Positions 32,781 to 45,402 of a stretch of 64,000 nucleotides of DNA are shown here, one piece after another. Both the position numbers and the translations under genes were made by a program. The notes beneath the pieces were generated by a model. It was not told the DNA's origin, did not search any database, and saw only the letters and a list, made by a program, of their open reading frames with translations. This DNA is from Pinus tabuliformis (lineage: Eukaryota; Streptophyta; Pinopsida; Pinales; Pinaceae). The DNA is taken from contig CM062816.1 in assembly GCA_031772625.1 (NCBI GenBank), positions 827,620,556 through 827,684,555 of the forward strand, in the 5' to 3' direction. Within the stretch, counting starts at the first letter, position 1. The number at the start of each line of letters is the position of its first letter.

Positions 32781-33990
32781 AAAAGACTTTCCTCCTTTCT
32801 TTTTGGAGTGAAGCTACCATGGCAGGGTTATCCCTATACAATTTCAACCTGCCACCATTCATCCTCCCTTGTATCAATTCTCCATTCAACTTCACCAACT
32901 GAATTGCGCCTCAATCTGTGATATTCTTGATGATATAGGGCCTAACCAATGCATCTTAAACTTTCTTGGGAACTTCGCAAATTTACTGTCATACAAAAGG
33001 ATAATATCTCCTTCTTGGAACATCTTCTTCTTGTTATGTCGGTCATGCCAAGATTTTTCTCTTGCTTTCTGCACCTTCTGATGAAATCCTGCTATAAATT
33101 TGTCTTGCTCTAATGTAAGAAACTGCGTCATTCATTCCTCCATTATGTTAGGGTCAACCATGTTTGTAAAGGCTTCAATCCTTAAGCTCAACACAATATG
33201 CTCCATAGGCATCATAGCTTCTTGCCCATAAACCAACCTGAAAAGTGTCTGGCCTGTCAACTTATTGCATGTGGTTCTATAAGCCCATAACACCGCTAGA
33301 ATTCTCAGATCCCAGTCATCTCTATTCACATTACACAATTTGTTCAGTGCATTTTCCAAAATCTTGTTAAAAACTTTGACTGTGCCATTTGCCTGAGGGT
33401 GATATGGGGTGCTATTTTGATGATACACCTGTAATTATTTAGTCAACACCTCAATAGTCTTATTCAGGAAATGTGATCCTTGATCACTCATCAAGACCTT
33501 TGGACACCCAAATCTGGACAAAATATACTCAAAAATGAACTTTGTAGTAGTTTTTGTGTTGCAATTCTTTACTGCTTGTGCCTCAACCCACCTTGTCAAA
33601 TAATCAGTTGATGTGATTATATACCTCGCACCAGTTTTCTTCCCAAGTGGGTTGATAGGTCCAACGAAATAAATGGCCCATTTGTTGAAGGCCTACATTG
33701 TCACTTGTGGCACCAATGGCTTTCATCCCTCCTTGATGGCTTCCCAGTTCTTTGAGATACATCACATGATTTATAATACTCTACTTTGCATCCTTGCGTA
33801 GTTTGTTCCACCATAATCCTACTCTTAAAACCTTCTACATAGTAGCCTTCCCTGCATAATGTCCACAAACTATCCTCCATGAGCTTCTGCCAAAATATTA
33901 TGTCTTTCATGTTCAGGGACATATTTGCGCAGTGTTTCATCTGGTCCCACCTTATACAAATGTTCTACTATCAACGAAAAATCAACTTCC
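32781..33990 (-). pseudogene. Element II integrase
   Basis: Core reads WAIYFVGPINPLG, LSRFGCPKVLMSDQGSHF and [18 protein letters not shown]. Of the D-D-E triad, only the second Asp survives (first is Y; the Glu position is K). The C-terminal part contains WHDRHNKKKMFQEGDIILL and MHWLGPISSRI. Stops lie between the parts. It would follow RNase H in the polyprotein, as the minus-strand order shows. Confidence 0.8.
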
Positions 33991-34139
33991 TTCACCACAA
34001 ATTGCTCCTTCTGTTGCATAGTGTATTCTGCAGGGGCCATTCATGTAGCCAAAACCTGAATAATGTTTGGGAAGTGATCATCTACAATACTGCTTGCAAA
34101 CAATTGCACGTCAGGAAGGTTATCTTCAATGTTCCTTGG

Positions 34140-34526
34140 TTATTCCCCTGTTTCCAGCCTTGGTAGATGATCAGGCTTGACATTCAACCTTCCTAGTTCA
34201 ACAACAACTTCAAAATCATACTCCTGAAATAACAACAACCATATGCAAATTTTTAATGCAGAATGATCTGTGAACATCTTAAGATGTGATCCCAGCAAAT
34301 AATGTCTGGATTTCTGCAATGCATATACCATAGTCAATCCTTCTCTTTCTGTGGTAGTGTAGTTATTCTTTTCTTTAGACTTCCTGCTTGCAAAAGCTAT
34401 AGGGTGATCAATTTCTCCAACACCAGGTTGTGCCAATACTACTCCCAAAGCTATGCAAGATGCATCTACATGAACTTGAAACTCCTTATTCCAGTCCGGG
34501 AAAATCAAGATAGGCATAGTTACCAT
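34140..34526 (-). pseudogene. Element II RNase H
   Basis: Open for 128 codons with the catalytic pattern intact: FQVHVDASCIALG, TTTEREGLTMVYAL, MFTDHSALKI, VKPDHLPRLE. This domain removes the RNA strand during cDNA synthesis. It follows RT on the minus strand; the surrounding polyprotein is broken. Confidence 0.85.
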
Positions 34527-34539
34527 CTTTTATTTCAAT

Positions 34540-35600
34540 ATAATGATACTTTTCTTGCATTATTCATTCCATTGAAAAGTCACATATTTCTTCAATATTT
34601 TATCCATTGGCACAGTTATCTGTGCATGCCACTTAATGATATTTTTATAATATCCAGTGTTTTCCAATGTAGTGTGTAGTTGTCTCACTATTTTTAGTGG
34701 AGGTAAGTTCAAAATAAAAACTATCTTCGCGGGATCCACCATTAAACCCTTCTTGCACACAACATGCCCCAATAGTATGCCAAAAGGCACAAAAAATATA
34801 CATTTCTTTAAGTTCAATGATATCTGTTACTGCCTACATATGTCCAACATAAACTTTAAGCTCATAACATGAATTTTCAATATTTCAAGGATTGTCCAAT
34901 CATCAAAGTATACCTCCAGGAATTTGTGTATGTACTCCTTGAATGTTGCGATCAAAACTCTTGAAAATATAGCATGGGCATTCTTCAACCCAAAAGGCAT
35001 CACTGTATACTGATATGAGCCCCACTCTATTGCAAATGTGGTATTATGCCTATCCTTTGGTGCAATCTTGATCTAATGGCAGCCAGAAAATCCACCTATG
35101 AATGAGTAGGCCTCATGTCCTCCTACATTATCCAGCACCTCATCTGTAAAGGGTGTAGGGAAGGGATCATGCATGCATGCATTGCTTAATTTCCTTAGAT
35201 CCACACAAATCCTAATTTCTCCCTTATTATTCTTTTCCTAGATGAACATAGGACTTACCCACTCTAATTCCTCCATAAGTTCAATGACCCCTGCTGTTAT
35301 CATTTTATCTAACTCTTCTTTCACATCTTCCTTATATTTTGGGTTCAATTTGTAGGGTCTTTGGTTATAGCTTTCGCATTAGGTTTAAGGGGAATCCTCA
35401 TGACTCCCATATCCCCTAATATGCCCTTCCTTTCTAAAAATTTTGTAGGGAATAGCTCCTGGTATTCATGCAATGGCTCTATAACTTTACTAACTACATC
35501 CTCATCCCAATAGTTTCCAATCGTTGTGAACTTCGGTTCCTCCTTTGATCCTATATTCACCTTTTTAGTCTTTATTGGCATCGCCATATCTGGTATTTCA
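34540..35600 (-). pseudogene. Element II reverse transcriptase
   Basis: Starts with a linker (NYWDEDVVSKVIEPLHEYQE), then GEIRICVDLRKLSNACMHD, FIGGFSGCH, VMPFGLKNAHAIF and the active-site VYFDDWTIL near 34910. The YxDD core is intact, but stops occur before and after it. Together with the RNase H and integrase it identifies a Ty3/gypsy element by gene order. Confidence 0.85.
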
Positions 35601-36440
35601 TGCTCAGGTCCAACGACTTTGTTGTGTCCTTCTGATTCTTCTATGCAATATTGTGCGGATCTTCATCTTCTTCTACAATAATGTTATAGCATTCCAATGC
35701 ATGTTCTAGCTGCACAATCCAATCTGGTTGTTGCCATGTCAGCAAGGTCGCATTCCCAAAGATATTTTCTCTAATTGTCTGAAGAGTTGAGTCTATGCAT
35801 GGGCAATCATCTTCAAAACTGAACTTTAATATAAACCCTTCAACCAAATCTGCCTAATTTACAGTACCATTGCGTAGTTATGTTTCTAGCTACCAATTTA
35901 TAAAAGTTGTCTCTAATGTGCGGATAAACCCATATACCCATTCATGTTGTGGGATCTCCTCCCATATGCTCCCTATGGTCAGTTTTACCATCATATTTCA
36001 CCTCTATTTCTGTATCTACTAGCCCAAACATGATCCACATTAATCTTTGACACTCCTCCCAATCTACTATATTTCTTTTATGTGCACCCCACCATCTAGC
36101 AGGGGTAGACCCCAAGGCCACATCCAAACCTAACAACCTTTTATCTTCTAGTACTTTTCTTTCATAATCATCAAGGAAAGTGCTTAAATTACCTAAACCA
36201 TCATAGTAAGGAAAGTTACATACCGCTCAAGTTATACAACGAAGTGATTAAGTGATCCTTGTACATCGCCTTGTAGACATTTCATGTAGCCTATTATGCC
36301 AATTTTCCAATTCTTATTTTGAATCTGAGGTACAAGAATTTTCGTGCTCCCAACTTAATTTTCCATCTATAGTGGGGTTAATCCATTCCTCTTCTTTGGC
36401 TATTATCTAATAAAGGTTGTCTATATATGTTGTGCAATAC
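35601..36440 (-). pseudogene. Element II region between protease and RT, with gag-capsid-like fragment
   Basis: Two short open segments. The first (35942-36136) contains STPARWWGAHKRNIVDWEEC, which resembles the capsid W-x-x-H/F region of plant gypsy gag rather than any pol domain. The second (35641-35847) reads as an acidic/hydrophobic linker ending in EEDEDPHNIA. Why a capsid-like segment lies between protease and RT is unclear; it may be a normal linker of this lineage. Confidence 0.45.
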
Positions 36441-36890
36441 TCATCTCTGACAGGATCTATATATCTCACCCCTTCTTATGGGTCCAATGGAACAATTACT
36501 CTCATGTTGTCCTTTTCAAATACCATTTGCCTCTTCTTTAAGTTGATTATAGCCAAATTATAAAATTCCCAATCTAGTCCAAGCAATGTTGGATAGGGGT
36601 TGTTGTCATCCACAATTTCTATCACTTCAAGATCTAAAATATTGTGTGCTCCTTTAATGTCTACTGTAACGCCTGATAACCTTCCCAGAGGGAAGATTTT
36701 CTATTGATTGGCCATTCTCAATTGAATTGGTGACCATTGTAACTTCATCTTACCCATCAATTCCCAGGTCTTCTTTGGTAAAACATTGGCATCAGATCCT
36801 AAATCCAGAATAACCTGATCCATGTCGTACTCTCCGATATGTGCAGTGAGCCTCATTTATTTTCCAGGCCTCCTCTTGTGTCGATGTAAA
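36441..36890 (-). pseudogene. Element II aspartic protease
   Basis: Contains DQVILDLGSDANVLPKKTWE, the active-site region with D-L-G-S as often seen in one group of plant gypsy elements, followed by the hydrophobic strand LEVIEIVDDNNPYPTLLGLD (flap and hydrophobic-G). One stop lies in between. It sits between gag and RT as expected. Confidence 0.75.
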
Positions 36891-37599
36891 TTGTTAACTA
36901 CATGCATGTCGCTTCGCGGTACTTCTTTAGAAGCACAAGAATCTATCAATTCCTATAGTGCTTCTACAACTTTTTGATTTCTTAACAATTTCATGCAAGT
37001 TTGTAGGAAAGACTTTAAAATACCTAGATCCACGTCTTGTGTTGCAACTGATATTATATTGCAGTTATTCTTATGAATTGATTTTGGCTGCGCACTAGAG
37101 GTCAAAGCCCCAAAATCCATAAATATTTGCCTTGCCTCCATAAACACTTCTTTTTCCTTCTAAACATCAAATGTAGGAGCTTTCTCAACAATCTTTCTTA
37201 CCCATCTGGCTTCAACTTCCTTCTTTCCATTTTCTTTATCATTTCTAGTCATAACTCCACTTCTAGTAATAATATTAACGTGAGGTTCATCGGTCCTCGG
37301 TTCTACAATCATCATCTAAATGTTTTGTGTCGGTTGTTGATTTTTATTTTCTTGCATTTTTTCCATAAGTATCAAACACTCCTCAATTACATGATCAAAT
37401 GATTTGCAATACTTACATGTCGTAGTAGGATTCTGAAAATCTCTTGCAAAGTGACCTGCCTAGCCGTAGTTGTAGCATATAATCTGTCCATGACCTTGAC
37501 CAACTCCGCCACCTCAACCTCTTCCTTGATAGCCATCTCGACCAACACGTTGTCCACTTCCTTCTTGTCCATGCTCTTCAGCTTGAATTCTATATATGT
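36891..37599 (-). other. Element II gag-protease linker
   Basis: Low-conservation minus-strand stretch joining the zinc-knuckle region to protease. Short open pieces only; no further domain can be supported. Confidence 0.4.
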
Positions 37600-38445
37600 C
37601 AACACCGCGATCCATCATTAATTCATAAGCTCGACAATTATTCTCATCAAGTCCCACCGATTTACTAAATTTGCAATATAATTCTTTGGAGTCTGTACAT
37701 ATTTTTGCAACAAATAACAATTTTTTGAGTGATTTTCACCTCTAGTTTTACATATATCACACCATAAGCTGGATCTGGCATTCAAAGGATTTGATGCTCC
37801 ACTAGCCATGTAGTTTCTGAAGAAAGGGCACTATTCTTTAGAACGACCTTCTGATTTACACTTTGTACACCACACTTATTCTCTGACTTCCATACTTTTC
37901 TTCATATCTTGTAATTGCAGAGTCAAATTCACCAGCTGACTCTGAATCTGCTGCATACTTGCATTGGTATCTCTAATAGGTGAAGCTTCTAATTTCAGCA
38001 CCAATTCTAAAGTTTCAGCTTGAGTTTCTATCTTTTTTTGTGTCAAAGGAAACCTAATATGTGTCAATAGTGCAACTAGGAACCATTCCTTATGTTGCTG
38101 CGGAGCTATGTTAAAGCTCACCTGATACAATAATAATTTGAATATCTGGTCAAATTCCCAAACAGACTCAATGGGCCTTTGTTTGATCTCCTTTAACTCT
38201 GTGATACACTACGACTCAGATTCCGGCTTCTTAAGTTATTTTACCAGCATTGTTTTAATATATGCGAATGATCTGATCTAATTTCTTGAACACTTCATGT
38301 ACCACGTTAATTCTCAATCTCAGAATGTCATGACAAGTTGTGCCTTCTTTATATCTTCATCATGGACCTGTTGTTTTGTCCATACTACTTCGCATAAAAA
38401 CCAGAATTGTTCTGGATCCTCTGATCTAGTTTCTTTAAATATGGG
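37600..38445 (-). pseudogene. Element II gag, capsid and zinc-knuckle part
   Basis: Begins PIFKETRSEDPEQFWFLCE, the standard gypsy capsid start, and continues through IESVWEFDQIFKLLLYQV and a Gln-rich coiled segment to two Cys/His clusters, WCTKCKSEG and WCDICKTRGENHSKNC. The upstream half of the gene is on the far side of element V; KLPIFKETR spans the join once one copy of the duplicated site is removed. Confidence 0.75.
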
Positions 38446-39558
38446 TGTTACACAGCATTTTGTCACTGTCCCTTTACTCCCTGTTCCTTGATCTTGGAGG
38501 ACCTCTACAATGAACCCCGCATGCTTTTCCTTCATGAAGAAACTCTCATTGTGTCCCTCTTCATGAGCAGATAAATTCCCTTTTGCACCATTTCCCCTGA
38601 AACTTCTATTTTGCACGGTTTACATGACCGACGCTAATGGCCTTTGTCTCCCCCATGCCGATGTGCAGGGATTAGCACTACTCCTCGCGTCGACCATAGC
38701 GACTGAGCTGTGTTCCAATCGCACCGGTCCTATTATGGAAAGTTTTTTAAATTAGAGTTGAAGCTTCCAGCTCTAGAAGCTTCGTAACAGAAGTCTGGTA
38801 AATGGTTTGGCCGGATGGGGTCGAGGATGGCAGTTTGGGCTCCTTTCCCCTATAATGATGGAACTACCTCAAGGGATAAGTCCTTCTACATGAGAAGAGG
38901 ATCCATCTCCCATCCATATTTCCTATATAAACCTCCCTTCTTCCCAAGCACAAACTAGTTGCAGTCATAGTTTTTGGTTGAGTGTTGATTCTATTTTGGT
39001 TTGCGGTAGACAAGCAAGCTATTACTAGTTGTAGCTATCTAGTTGTGTGAGGGAGAAGTGTGATTTGGTTTGGAGTGAAGCCTAAAGGGAAGAGATTTAA
39101 AACTGTTGTTGTTTGAAGCCAATGTGGAATGCTAGCAGAAGTGTGTGGGAACCTAGTCTTGTTAGCGGAAGACTGCGACATCAAGACAAATGGTTGTAAT
39201 CTCTCTTTGATATTAATATATGCAACTATCGATTGATTTTGTACATGTTTTGTAATATTACATATTCATGGCTTAATGTTTCTTGACTTGTTAAGTAGGT
39301 TGAATTGCAATTTGTTTATTATTATGTTTGTTGTTTGTTGTTGTTTACTTGTTTCAGGTGCTTGAAGAAGGAAGTGAGAGATAGTTGGAGCGAGCAAGTG
39401 AAGACATCATCAAGCAAGATAAGCGAACCAAGAGGTAGGCCCTCTTGATTGATTCTAACCCAAGGAAATATTCCATAGAATGTATCTATTGTGGCTAGAA
39501 CCATTATCGGGCTAGAGGAATTCGTTTGTGTCCGCACTTATAATTTTACTTCACCACA
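38446..39558 (+). repeat. Element V 5' LTR
   Basis: 1,113 bases, closely matching 50154-51252. It contains a TATA box at 38924 and a T/G-rich tail ending TTCACCACA. The first 170 bases read minus as part of a spurious ORF that crosses into element II gag. Confidence 0.92.
38924..38932 (+). promoter_or_regulatory. TATA box in element V 5' LTR
   Basis: TATATAAAC about 480 bases into the LTR, followed by a C-rich stretch suited to transcription start. The same sequence is at 50619 in the 3' LTR. Confidence 0.6.
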
Positions 39559-39561
39559 AAT

Positions 39562-39579
39562 TGGTGACTCCACTGGGGA
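39562..39579 (+). other. Element V primer-binding site
   Basis: TGGTGACTCCACTGGGGA starting three bases after the LTR end; two or three differences from the arginine-type site of Ogre/Tat elements. It places element V near that clade although its pol is absent. Confidence 0.75.
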
Positions 39580-41383
39580 TCCCAATTCTTTTGTTTGTCT
39601 TGGATTTCATGATTTCGTGAGAAATTTTCTAGTTTCACATTTTCCCTTTGATTCTGTTTCTTTTCTCTTGTTTACTAGTATGAGTCTAAAATTCGTAGTA
39701 GCAGATTTGGTCCTTGTTTCAATTTATTTATTTATTTTTCCTTAGCTCCCTTGATCAGTTCACTTAATTTGCTGACAGTCGCATCGACCAGTGTGAGTTG
39801 TTGAGAAACAATCGTGTCGACCAACCTCTAGTGCTTGTTTTAGTTAGACAGTTGTGTCGATGCCTGTAAGTGAAGATTAGGGTTTGTCCCCAATCTTGTC
39901 TAGTGTGTTTTTCTCTCATGATTTTGACCCCGTAAGACTTTTAGACCATCTTCTCCCTGACTAGAAAGCTTCAGCTTGCTTTGTGTGCTTGCTTGGTTTA
40001 GCCCACCCTCTAATGTGTTAAGTCTAACCCTGTATGAAGTTCTTTTTTATTTTTTCTAGCCATAAACGCTAGTTGTAATACTGGTCAATCGTGCCAATCG
40101 GTGCTACTTTTGGCCCAAAATTCGCTCCGATCTCTGAGTTAAGAAAAAATCAGAATTTCTCCCATTCCAGTGCCAGTGTGTCTTGACCCTCAGGCTATCT
40201 TCTTCCTTCCAAAAGTGACTAGGGTGCTTTGATTGCTCCATTTTCAATTTAATGAGTGAAAGAGTCTCGTTTGTTCTCTTATTTCTTGTGTCTCTTTTCT
40301 CTTTCCAAGCATATATTACATTTCTTGGTTTGTTGATTGAAGCATTTATGTGTTTGGTTGGTTCGATTCAGGGAAAAAGTTTCTTTTAGTTTCACTTATC
40401 ATGCTTTGGATTTGATCAATGCTTGTTTGTTCAGAATTGTGAAAATTTTCATTAAAGTGCTTTATGTGAAAGATTCATTTTTTATTTTATGAAAATAAGA
40501 ACATAATTCTAGTTTACGTAAGCGAAAATATTGCATTAGTAGCATTGTTGAGAAGGTAGAATTTCATCATCATAAGCATAGGAAATGAAATGAAACTTAT
40601 TTTGTTGTTAAGGGAAGATTAAGTGCATTTAGGAGATTTATTAGTGAAAGATTTCATTGTTCGATTGCTGCATTAATTTTGTGTTCTATATCTCTCAATT
40701 AGTGATAACCTTCATCGAAGACAAAGATCTCTTTTCTCATATAGCTGCATGTAGGAGTTTTGTCAGATGACAGTGATAGGGCCTTGTAATTAGAAACTAA
40801 TTCAAGATCAACAGTTAAAATTTATCGAATTCACCTAAGGAATCATTGAAACTTAACAGTCACATTTAGTGGTCTAGGCTAGAGACGTGTTCCGACGTCT
40901 TTAGACCTAGCAGTTGTCGTTTGCTTCGGCATTAGACAATGCTAGTACGGACTTGTGATCCCCGTACCATCACGTATATAAAGGGAGACTTGACTAGGTT
41001 TGAAATCATTTATCCGTTAGAAGCCGAGTTTGCCACCTTGCAAATGTGATACACCAAACACAACATTCGGGGAGATTGCCTGCCTGTACTTCTTGGTTTT
41101 CCGAGAGGTATTCTACAGTTCACGGTTGCCTAGTAATCATGTTTACCTAGATCATCCAGAGTAGTTATTTGATCTTTTTGAATCATTAAACTTAAAATAT
41201 CATTTGAGCGCTTGTCCTTTCGAGCTCGTTTCCAATCGAAAGTGATAGAGTCACCTTTCGTCCTTTTCTCGACTCTTAAAATATGAAAAGGCAAAGTTTT
41301 GTTTCAGTGTCTTAAAATTAACTGCCCACAAAATATTCCTGGTTAAAGTTATCTTCCTTAGTGATTCTCTAGGGTCAATTCCA
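39580..41383 (+). other. Element V long untranslated leader
   Basis: 1.8 kb between primer site and gag with no believable ORF. It would hold packaging and dimerisation signals. It is AT-rich with a CpG-bearing patch near 40880-41000. Nothing else can be supported. Confidence 0.5.
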
Positions 41384-41989
41384 ATGGCAACATTTCTAGA
41401 GTCCACCAGTCAAGAGTCCCCCTCGGATGGGAATCCTGGTCCTTCTCCTTCTTTTGGAAATGTTGGTGCTCCTTATATGGCAACGTTGTCCCTCCCTGGG
41501 TTAACCATTGGTTTACCTGTCTGGTTATTTTCGACCTCGGTGGTCCCGAGTGTCCCAACTCCTGCCCTACCATCTCTTTCATTCGAATCACGTCATGATG
41601 ATTCTAAGGTTGGCCCCTCGTCTTCTTCCCCCATTTCTTCACTCTCCTCTTCTACTTCACTTTGTGAAAGTTTGAAATCCAGTAACCAGGAGGCTAATAA
41701 GAAGAAGAAGAAGAAAAAGAAGAAGAAGTCAAATAATCGAGAGGCCAATCGTGCAGCTAATACTCCAAATACACGCCTAGTCGATAAACCTTCTGATCCT
41801 CCGCGGAAGGTAAGATTCCCTTGCAAGTTGTGTAAGGGTGACCATCTCCTTCGATACTGTCCCGGCATCCCTAGAGTCTTAGAGGTATGGTCTCAAGACC
41901 TGAATCAACCATCCCCATCGACCTCTAGAGATCATGTCAATGCTACACCCACGGCTAATGATGGTAAGAAGAAGGGAAAGATTAGATTC

Positions 41990-43102
41990 TGTTGAAAATG
42001 CAACAAGATGATGGAGCTTAGTGGAAAGAAGTCGCCTTCACTAAGTGGGCCCGCAGGCTATTTTTGGCGCAAAGTCTATTTTTAGACATATGGATCATGG
42101 TCTATGAGTTGCAGGATACTATTTGTGGATGATTGGTCATGTTGGTAAAAATAGATGGACTTCTATTTTTAGACATATGGGCAGTTTCTATTTTTAGACT
42201 GCCAGTCTAAATATAGAACAGTCGAATATTATTAGCTCTTAATAATATTTGGACTATAAACATTATCTTATCCTCTTGGAGCACTTCAGTTCAAGCTACG
42301 GATGTGGCACATGCAACTGTCAAAAGGAAATACGCTTTTCTTGTGGTTCAGTTAAGTTATTGCATGCAGGACTTCAGTTAGAACTCATGTGGTTGAGTTG
42401 GGTGGAGTTGATTGTGGAGTTGATGGAGTTGTGTTCAGTTTGACTTGGTTAAACTAGTTGTATTTAGTCTAACTGTAGAATACACTAGTGATGAGTGATG
42501 TGAATTAATTGTTAAATTAATTCACTAATTATTAACTCATAAAGCAACTAAAGAATACATTAGTTAACTCAGTGCATGGACAGTTCAATGGAGACATGTG
42601 TTAGAGGTTGAGATTGCTATCAGTTGTGACTATAGTTGTGCATGAGATCTTGCACAATCAGTGGGATTGAGTTATGCCAATGAGGATTGCGTGGTTCAAC
42701 CAAGGAAATATAAGTTTGCTTCAGCCATTCATCATTATTCTCTTGTAGGATTGTGCAGTGGAGGCAGGCAAACAGTGGAGGAGATTTGAGGCATCAGATC
42801 TGAGCTAGTTTGTGTGTAACAAGTGGAGATAGTACTAAGTACTTGTGAGGAGTATTGTACTATGTATTGTTACTTGTTCTCAATCATTATAATATACAAA
42901 TAGTGTGGGGTTTTCAGCTATATGCTTTCCCCGGATTACATATTGTGTTAATGTGTGCATGCGATTGATGTTTCATTGTTTTTTAATTCCGCAAAATTGA
43001 TGATCAACGTAGAGGAGGTTATGTATTATGCATGTATTCTGCAATAGTGTATAATCGGGATAATCTCTGTGAATAAGTGTCATATTATTCAAAATTTCTA
43101 CA
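41990..43102 (+). repeat. Copia-1 5' LTR
   Basis: 1,113 bases. It contains three CTATTTTTAG boxes (42076, 42163, 42188) and AT-rich sequence. It differs from the 3' LTR by substitutions and small indels, including a 17-base segment near 45495 present only in the 3' copy. Confidence 0.93.
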
Positions 43103-43114
43103 TGGTATCAGAGC
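43103..43114 (+). other. Copia-1 primer-binding site
   Basis: TGGTATCAGAGC, complementary to the 3' end of initiator tRNA-Met, immediately after the LTR. Confidence 0.92.
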
Positions 43115-43403
43115 TAGATGATTTGTAGAAAAAAATTTTACATGGTATCGAAGCAGAGTTGATCATAAGATCTATTATTCAGAAAGTGTTTACATTTTAT
43201 TTCTTTAGGCAGAGTCTGTAATCGGGCCAGGTAGCCTCTGGATTCATCCTTCCTTTGGAAGGTGAGATATCTGGTAAAAGCCCATACAGTCAATCTCTGT
43301 ACGAGAAATACTTTGTTCTCACGAATTTTAGATCAGAAGAGGTTGAGTTTTGAGCTGGTGGAATTCGAATTTGCAGCAGTGTTTTCTTCGTGTCATCGTT
43401 GTA

Positions 43404-44630
43404 ATGTCTTTCAATGAATTGTGATTGGAGTATGATCTTGAGGGCAGCTTGAACTATATTTCATGGAAGGACAGGATGGAGGCGGTGTTAGATGATAATG
43501 GGCTGAAGGATTTCATAGAGGCTGAGGTCCCAAATCCTACTGATACTGCGCAAGTTGCTGCTTGGCAAAAGAAGACAGCAAAGTGTCGAAGGATTCTGTT
43601 GGAGGGCGTGAAGGATCACATTGTGTCCAGCCTGCATGGAAAGGATTCTCCATACTTGATGTGGAAAGCATTGAAATATCTATTCCAAAGCAAGAGCGAC
43701 CAGAGGAAGTTGGCGCTCAAGGATAAACTCATAAACATTAAGTGTGAGAATGGAGACAGTATGCCCCAGTATCTCACGAAGTTCACCCAATGCCGGGATG
43801 AGCTGGGAAGTGTTGGGGTGACTGTTGATGATGAGGACTTGGTGAGCTTGGCTCTCCTTGGTCTTCCGAAGAGTTGGAATTCCTATTAGGACTCTGTCAA
43901 TGGTCGGGAGAAATTGCCAGGATGGGAGAGACTTTGGTCAGATCTTGTGCAAGAGGAGATTAGACAGAGCACCAGAGACAGTTCTTCATCCATGCATGAT
44001 GAGGAGAACTGTGCCTTAGCGAGTAAGGTGAAGAAGGGGAAGGAGAAGGGTTCTCTTTCCTAATCCAGTTCTTCCAATAATGGGAAGAAGGTTGACAAGT
44101 CAAAGGTGAGATGCTTTCGTTGTCATGAGTTGGGCCATTATGATACTAATTGCCCAAAGAGGAAATCCAAGAAGGGATCTGGGGAAGGATCTGAGGGTGA
44201 GGCACTTGCTTCACAGTTTGAGTTGGATTTCACACTCTTCGCTTGCATGGTTTCATCCATGGTGGGAAGTGGTTGGTTTCTTGATAGTGGAGCTTCTTTC
44301 CACATGACCGGTGCAAGAGTTTGTTCAGTACTTTGGAGGAGAAAGATCTCCAGATACTCATAGCAATGGGTAATGATGAGAAGTATAATGTCTCAGGTGT
44401 AGGTATGGTTATTTTTCAGAGGGAGCATGGAGCTCGCCTTACCTTGACCGATGTCAAGTATGTACCAGGACTGAAGAGAAACTTGGTGTCAATCGTGATG
44501 CTGGAAGACAGAGGCTGTGATGTAGTCTTCAGTAAGGGAAAGGTTTTCCTTAGACACATCATCACTAGACAGGTGAAGCAGATTGGTTCACGGGTCAAGA
44601 ACCTGTATGCTCTTGAGGTTTAAGATGCAT
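43404..44630 (+). pseudogene. Copia-1 gag and protease
   Basis: ATG at 43404, TGA after six codons, then YISWKDRMEAVLDDNGL and the UBN2-type copia gag to DEDLVSLALLGLPKSW, a TAG at 43887 and a TAA near 44060. A perfect CCHC knuckle, CFRCHELGHYDTNC, is at about 44112. Protease begins GWFLDSGASFHMTG; a one-base shift near 44310 moves it to the frame reading YVPGLKRNLVSI, which ends KNLYALEV. This is the usual end of copia protease before the integrase zinc region, none of which follows. Confidence 0.85.
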
Positions 44631-45402
44631 GCAAAGCCTTGAGTAGCGAGGCAACTGATGGAGACTTGGTGGTTGAGAGGGAGCGTATATTACCTCTCAA
44701 CATGCAGAGCCAGAAGAAGTCTCAGATAATTGTGGAGGGGCCACGATTGGTGTAGCAGCTTTAGGAGGTTGTGGAGTAGCCACAACAAGGGAAGATGAGA
44801 GGAGATGGAGTAGAGACATCTACTCATGCAGAGACCTCCAGTAAGGGGAAACTTCAAGCCAGGTGGGTTGAGGGATCACATGCAGCCATACCTCCAGGTA
44901 GGAGGTGGGGTGATGTGGATTGATCGTCCCAAGGAGGAGGGGCAGGATCCTTGAGGTACCCAACCTCTTGGATGAGACCTTGCTATGGGAGCCCCAATGT
45001 GGAGTAGCAGGAACTGACTGATTGGGCAGAGACAGATGCGGATGGAGCGGCAGAGAGAGCGATAGTGTAGGGAATCCCAGGACAGTGCATAGCTAGCAGG
45101 CTGCAACAATGCGAGAGGCACAAGTGTTTTTCACAGTGCTAGGTGGCACAGAGAAGTGTGCAATGGTGCAAGATGCATGGAGATGTTGCAGTAGCGCAGA
45201 TGTCAGAGAGGGAGCACTTGTCAGAAGCAGGTAGAGCTTCAGCATCAGAGTATGTTCCTAGCCCAACAGAGTGGTCAGTCGGGAGTGTTTTTTGTTCCAA
45301 GTGTTGTTGGAGCAAAGTGGACCGGGCAAATGTGTTGCATGCAGAACATTCCAGAGTTGCAGGATAGGGGTTGCAGATAATCCATATCTTGTTGAGAGGG
45401 AG
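44631..45402 (+). other. Copia-1 remnant downstream of protease
   Basis: 770 G-rich bases that start as the pre-integrase linker and then hold no integrase, RT or RNase H motif in any frame. It ends in the polypurine tract before the 3' LTR. It is either the scar of a large internal deletion or a replacement sequence carried by a non-autonomous family. Confidence 0.6.
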
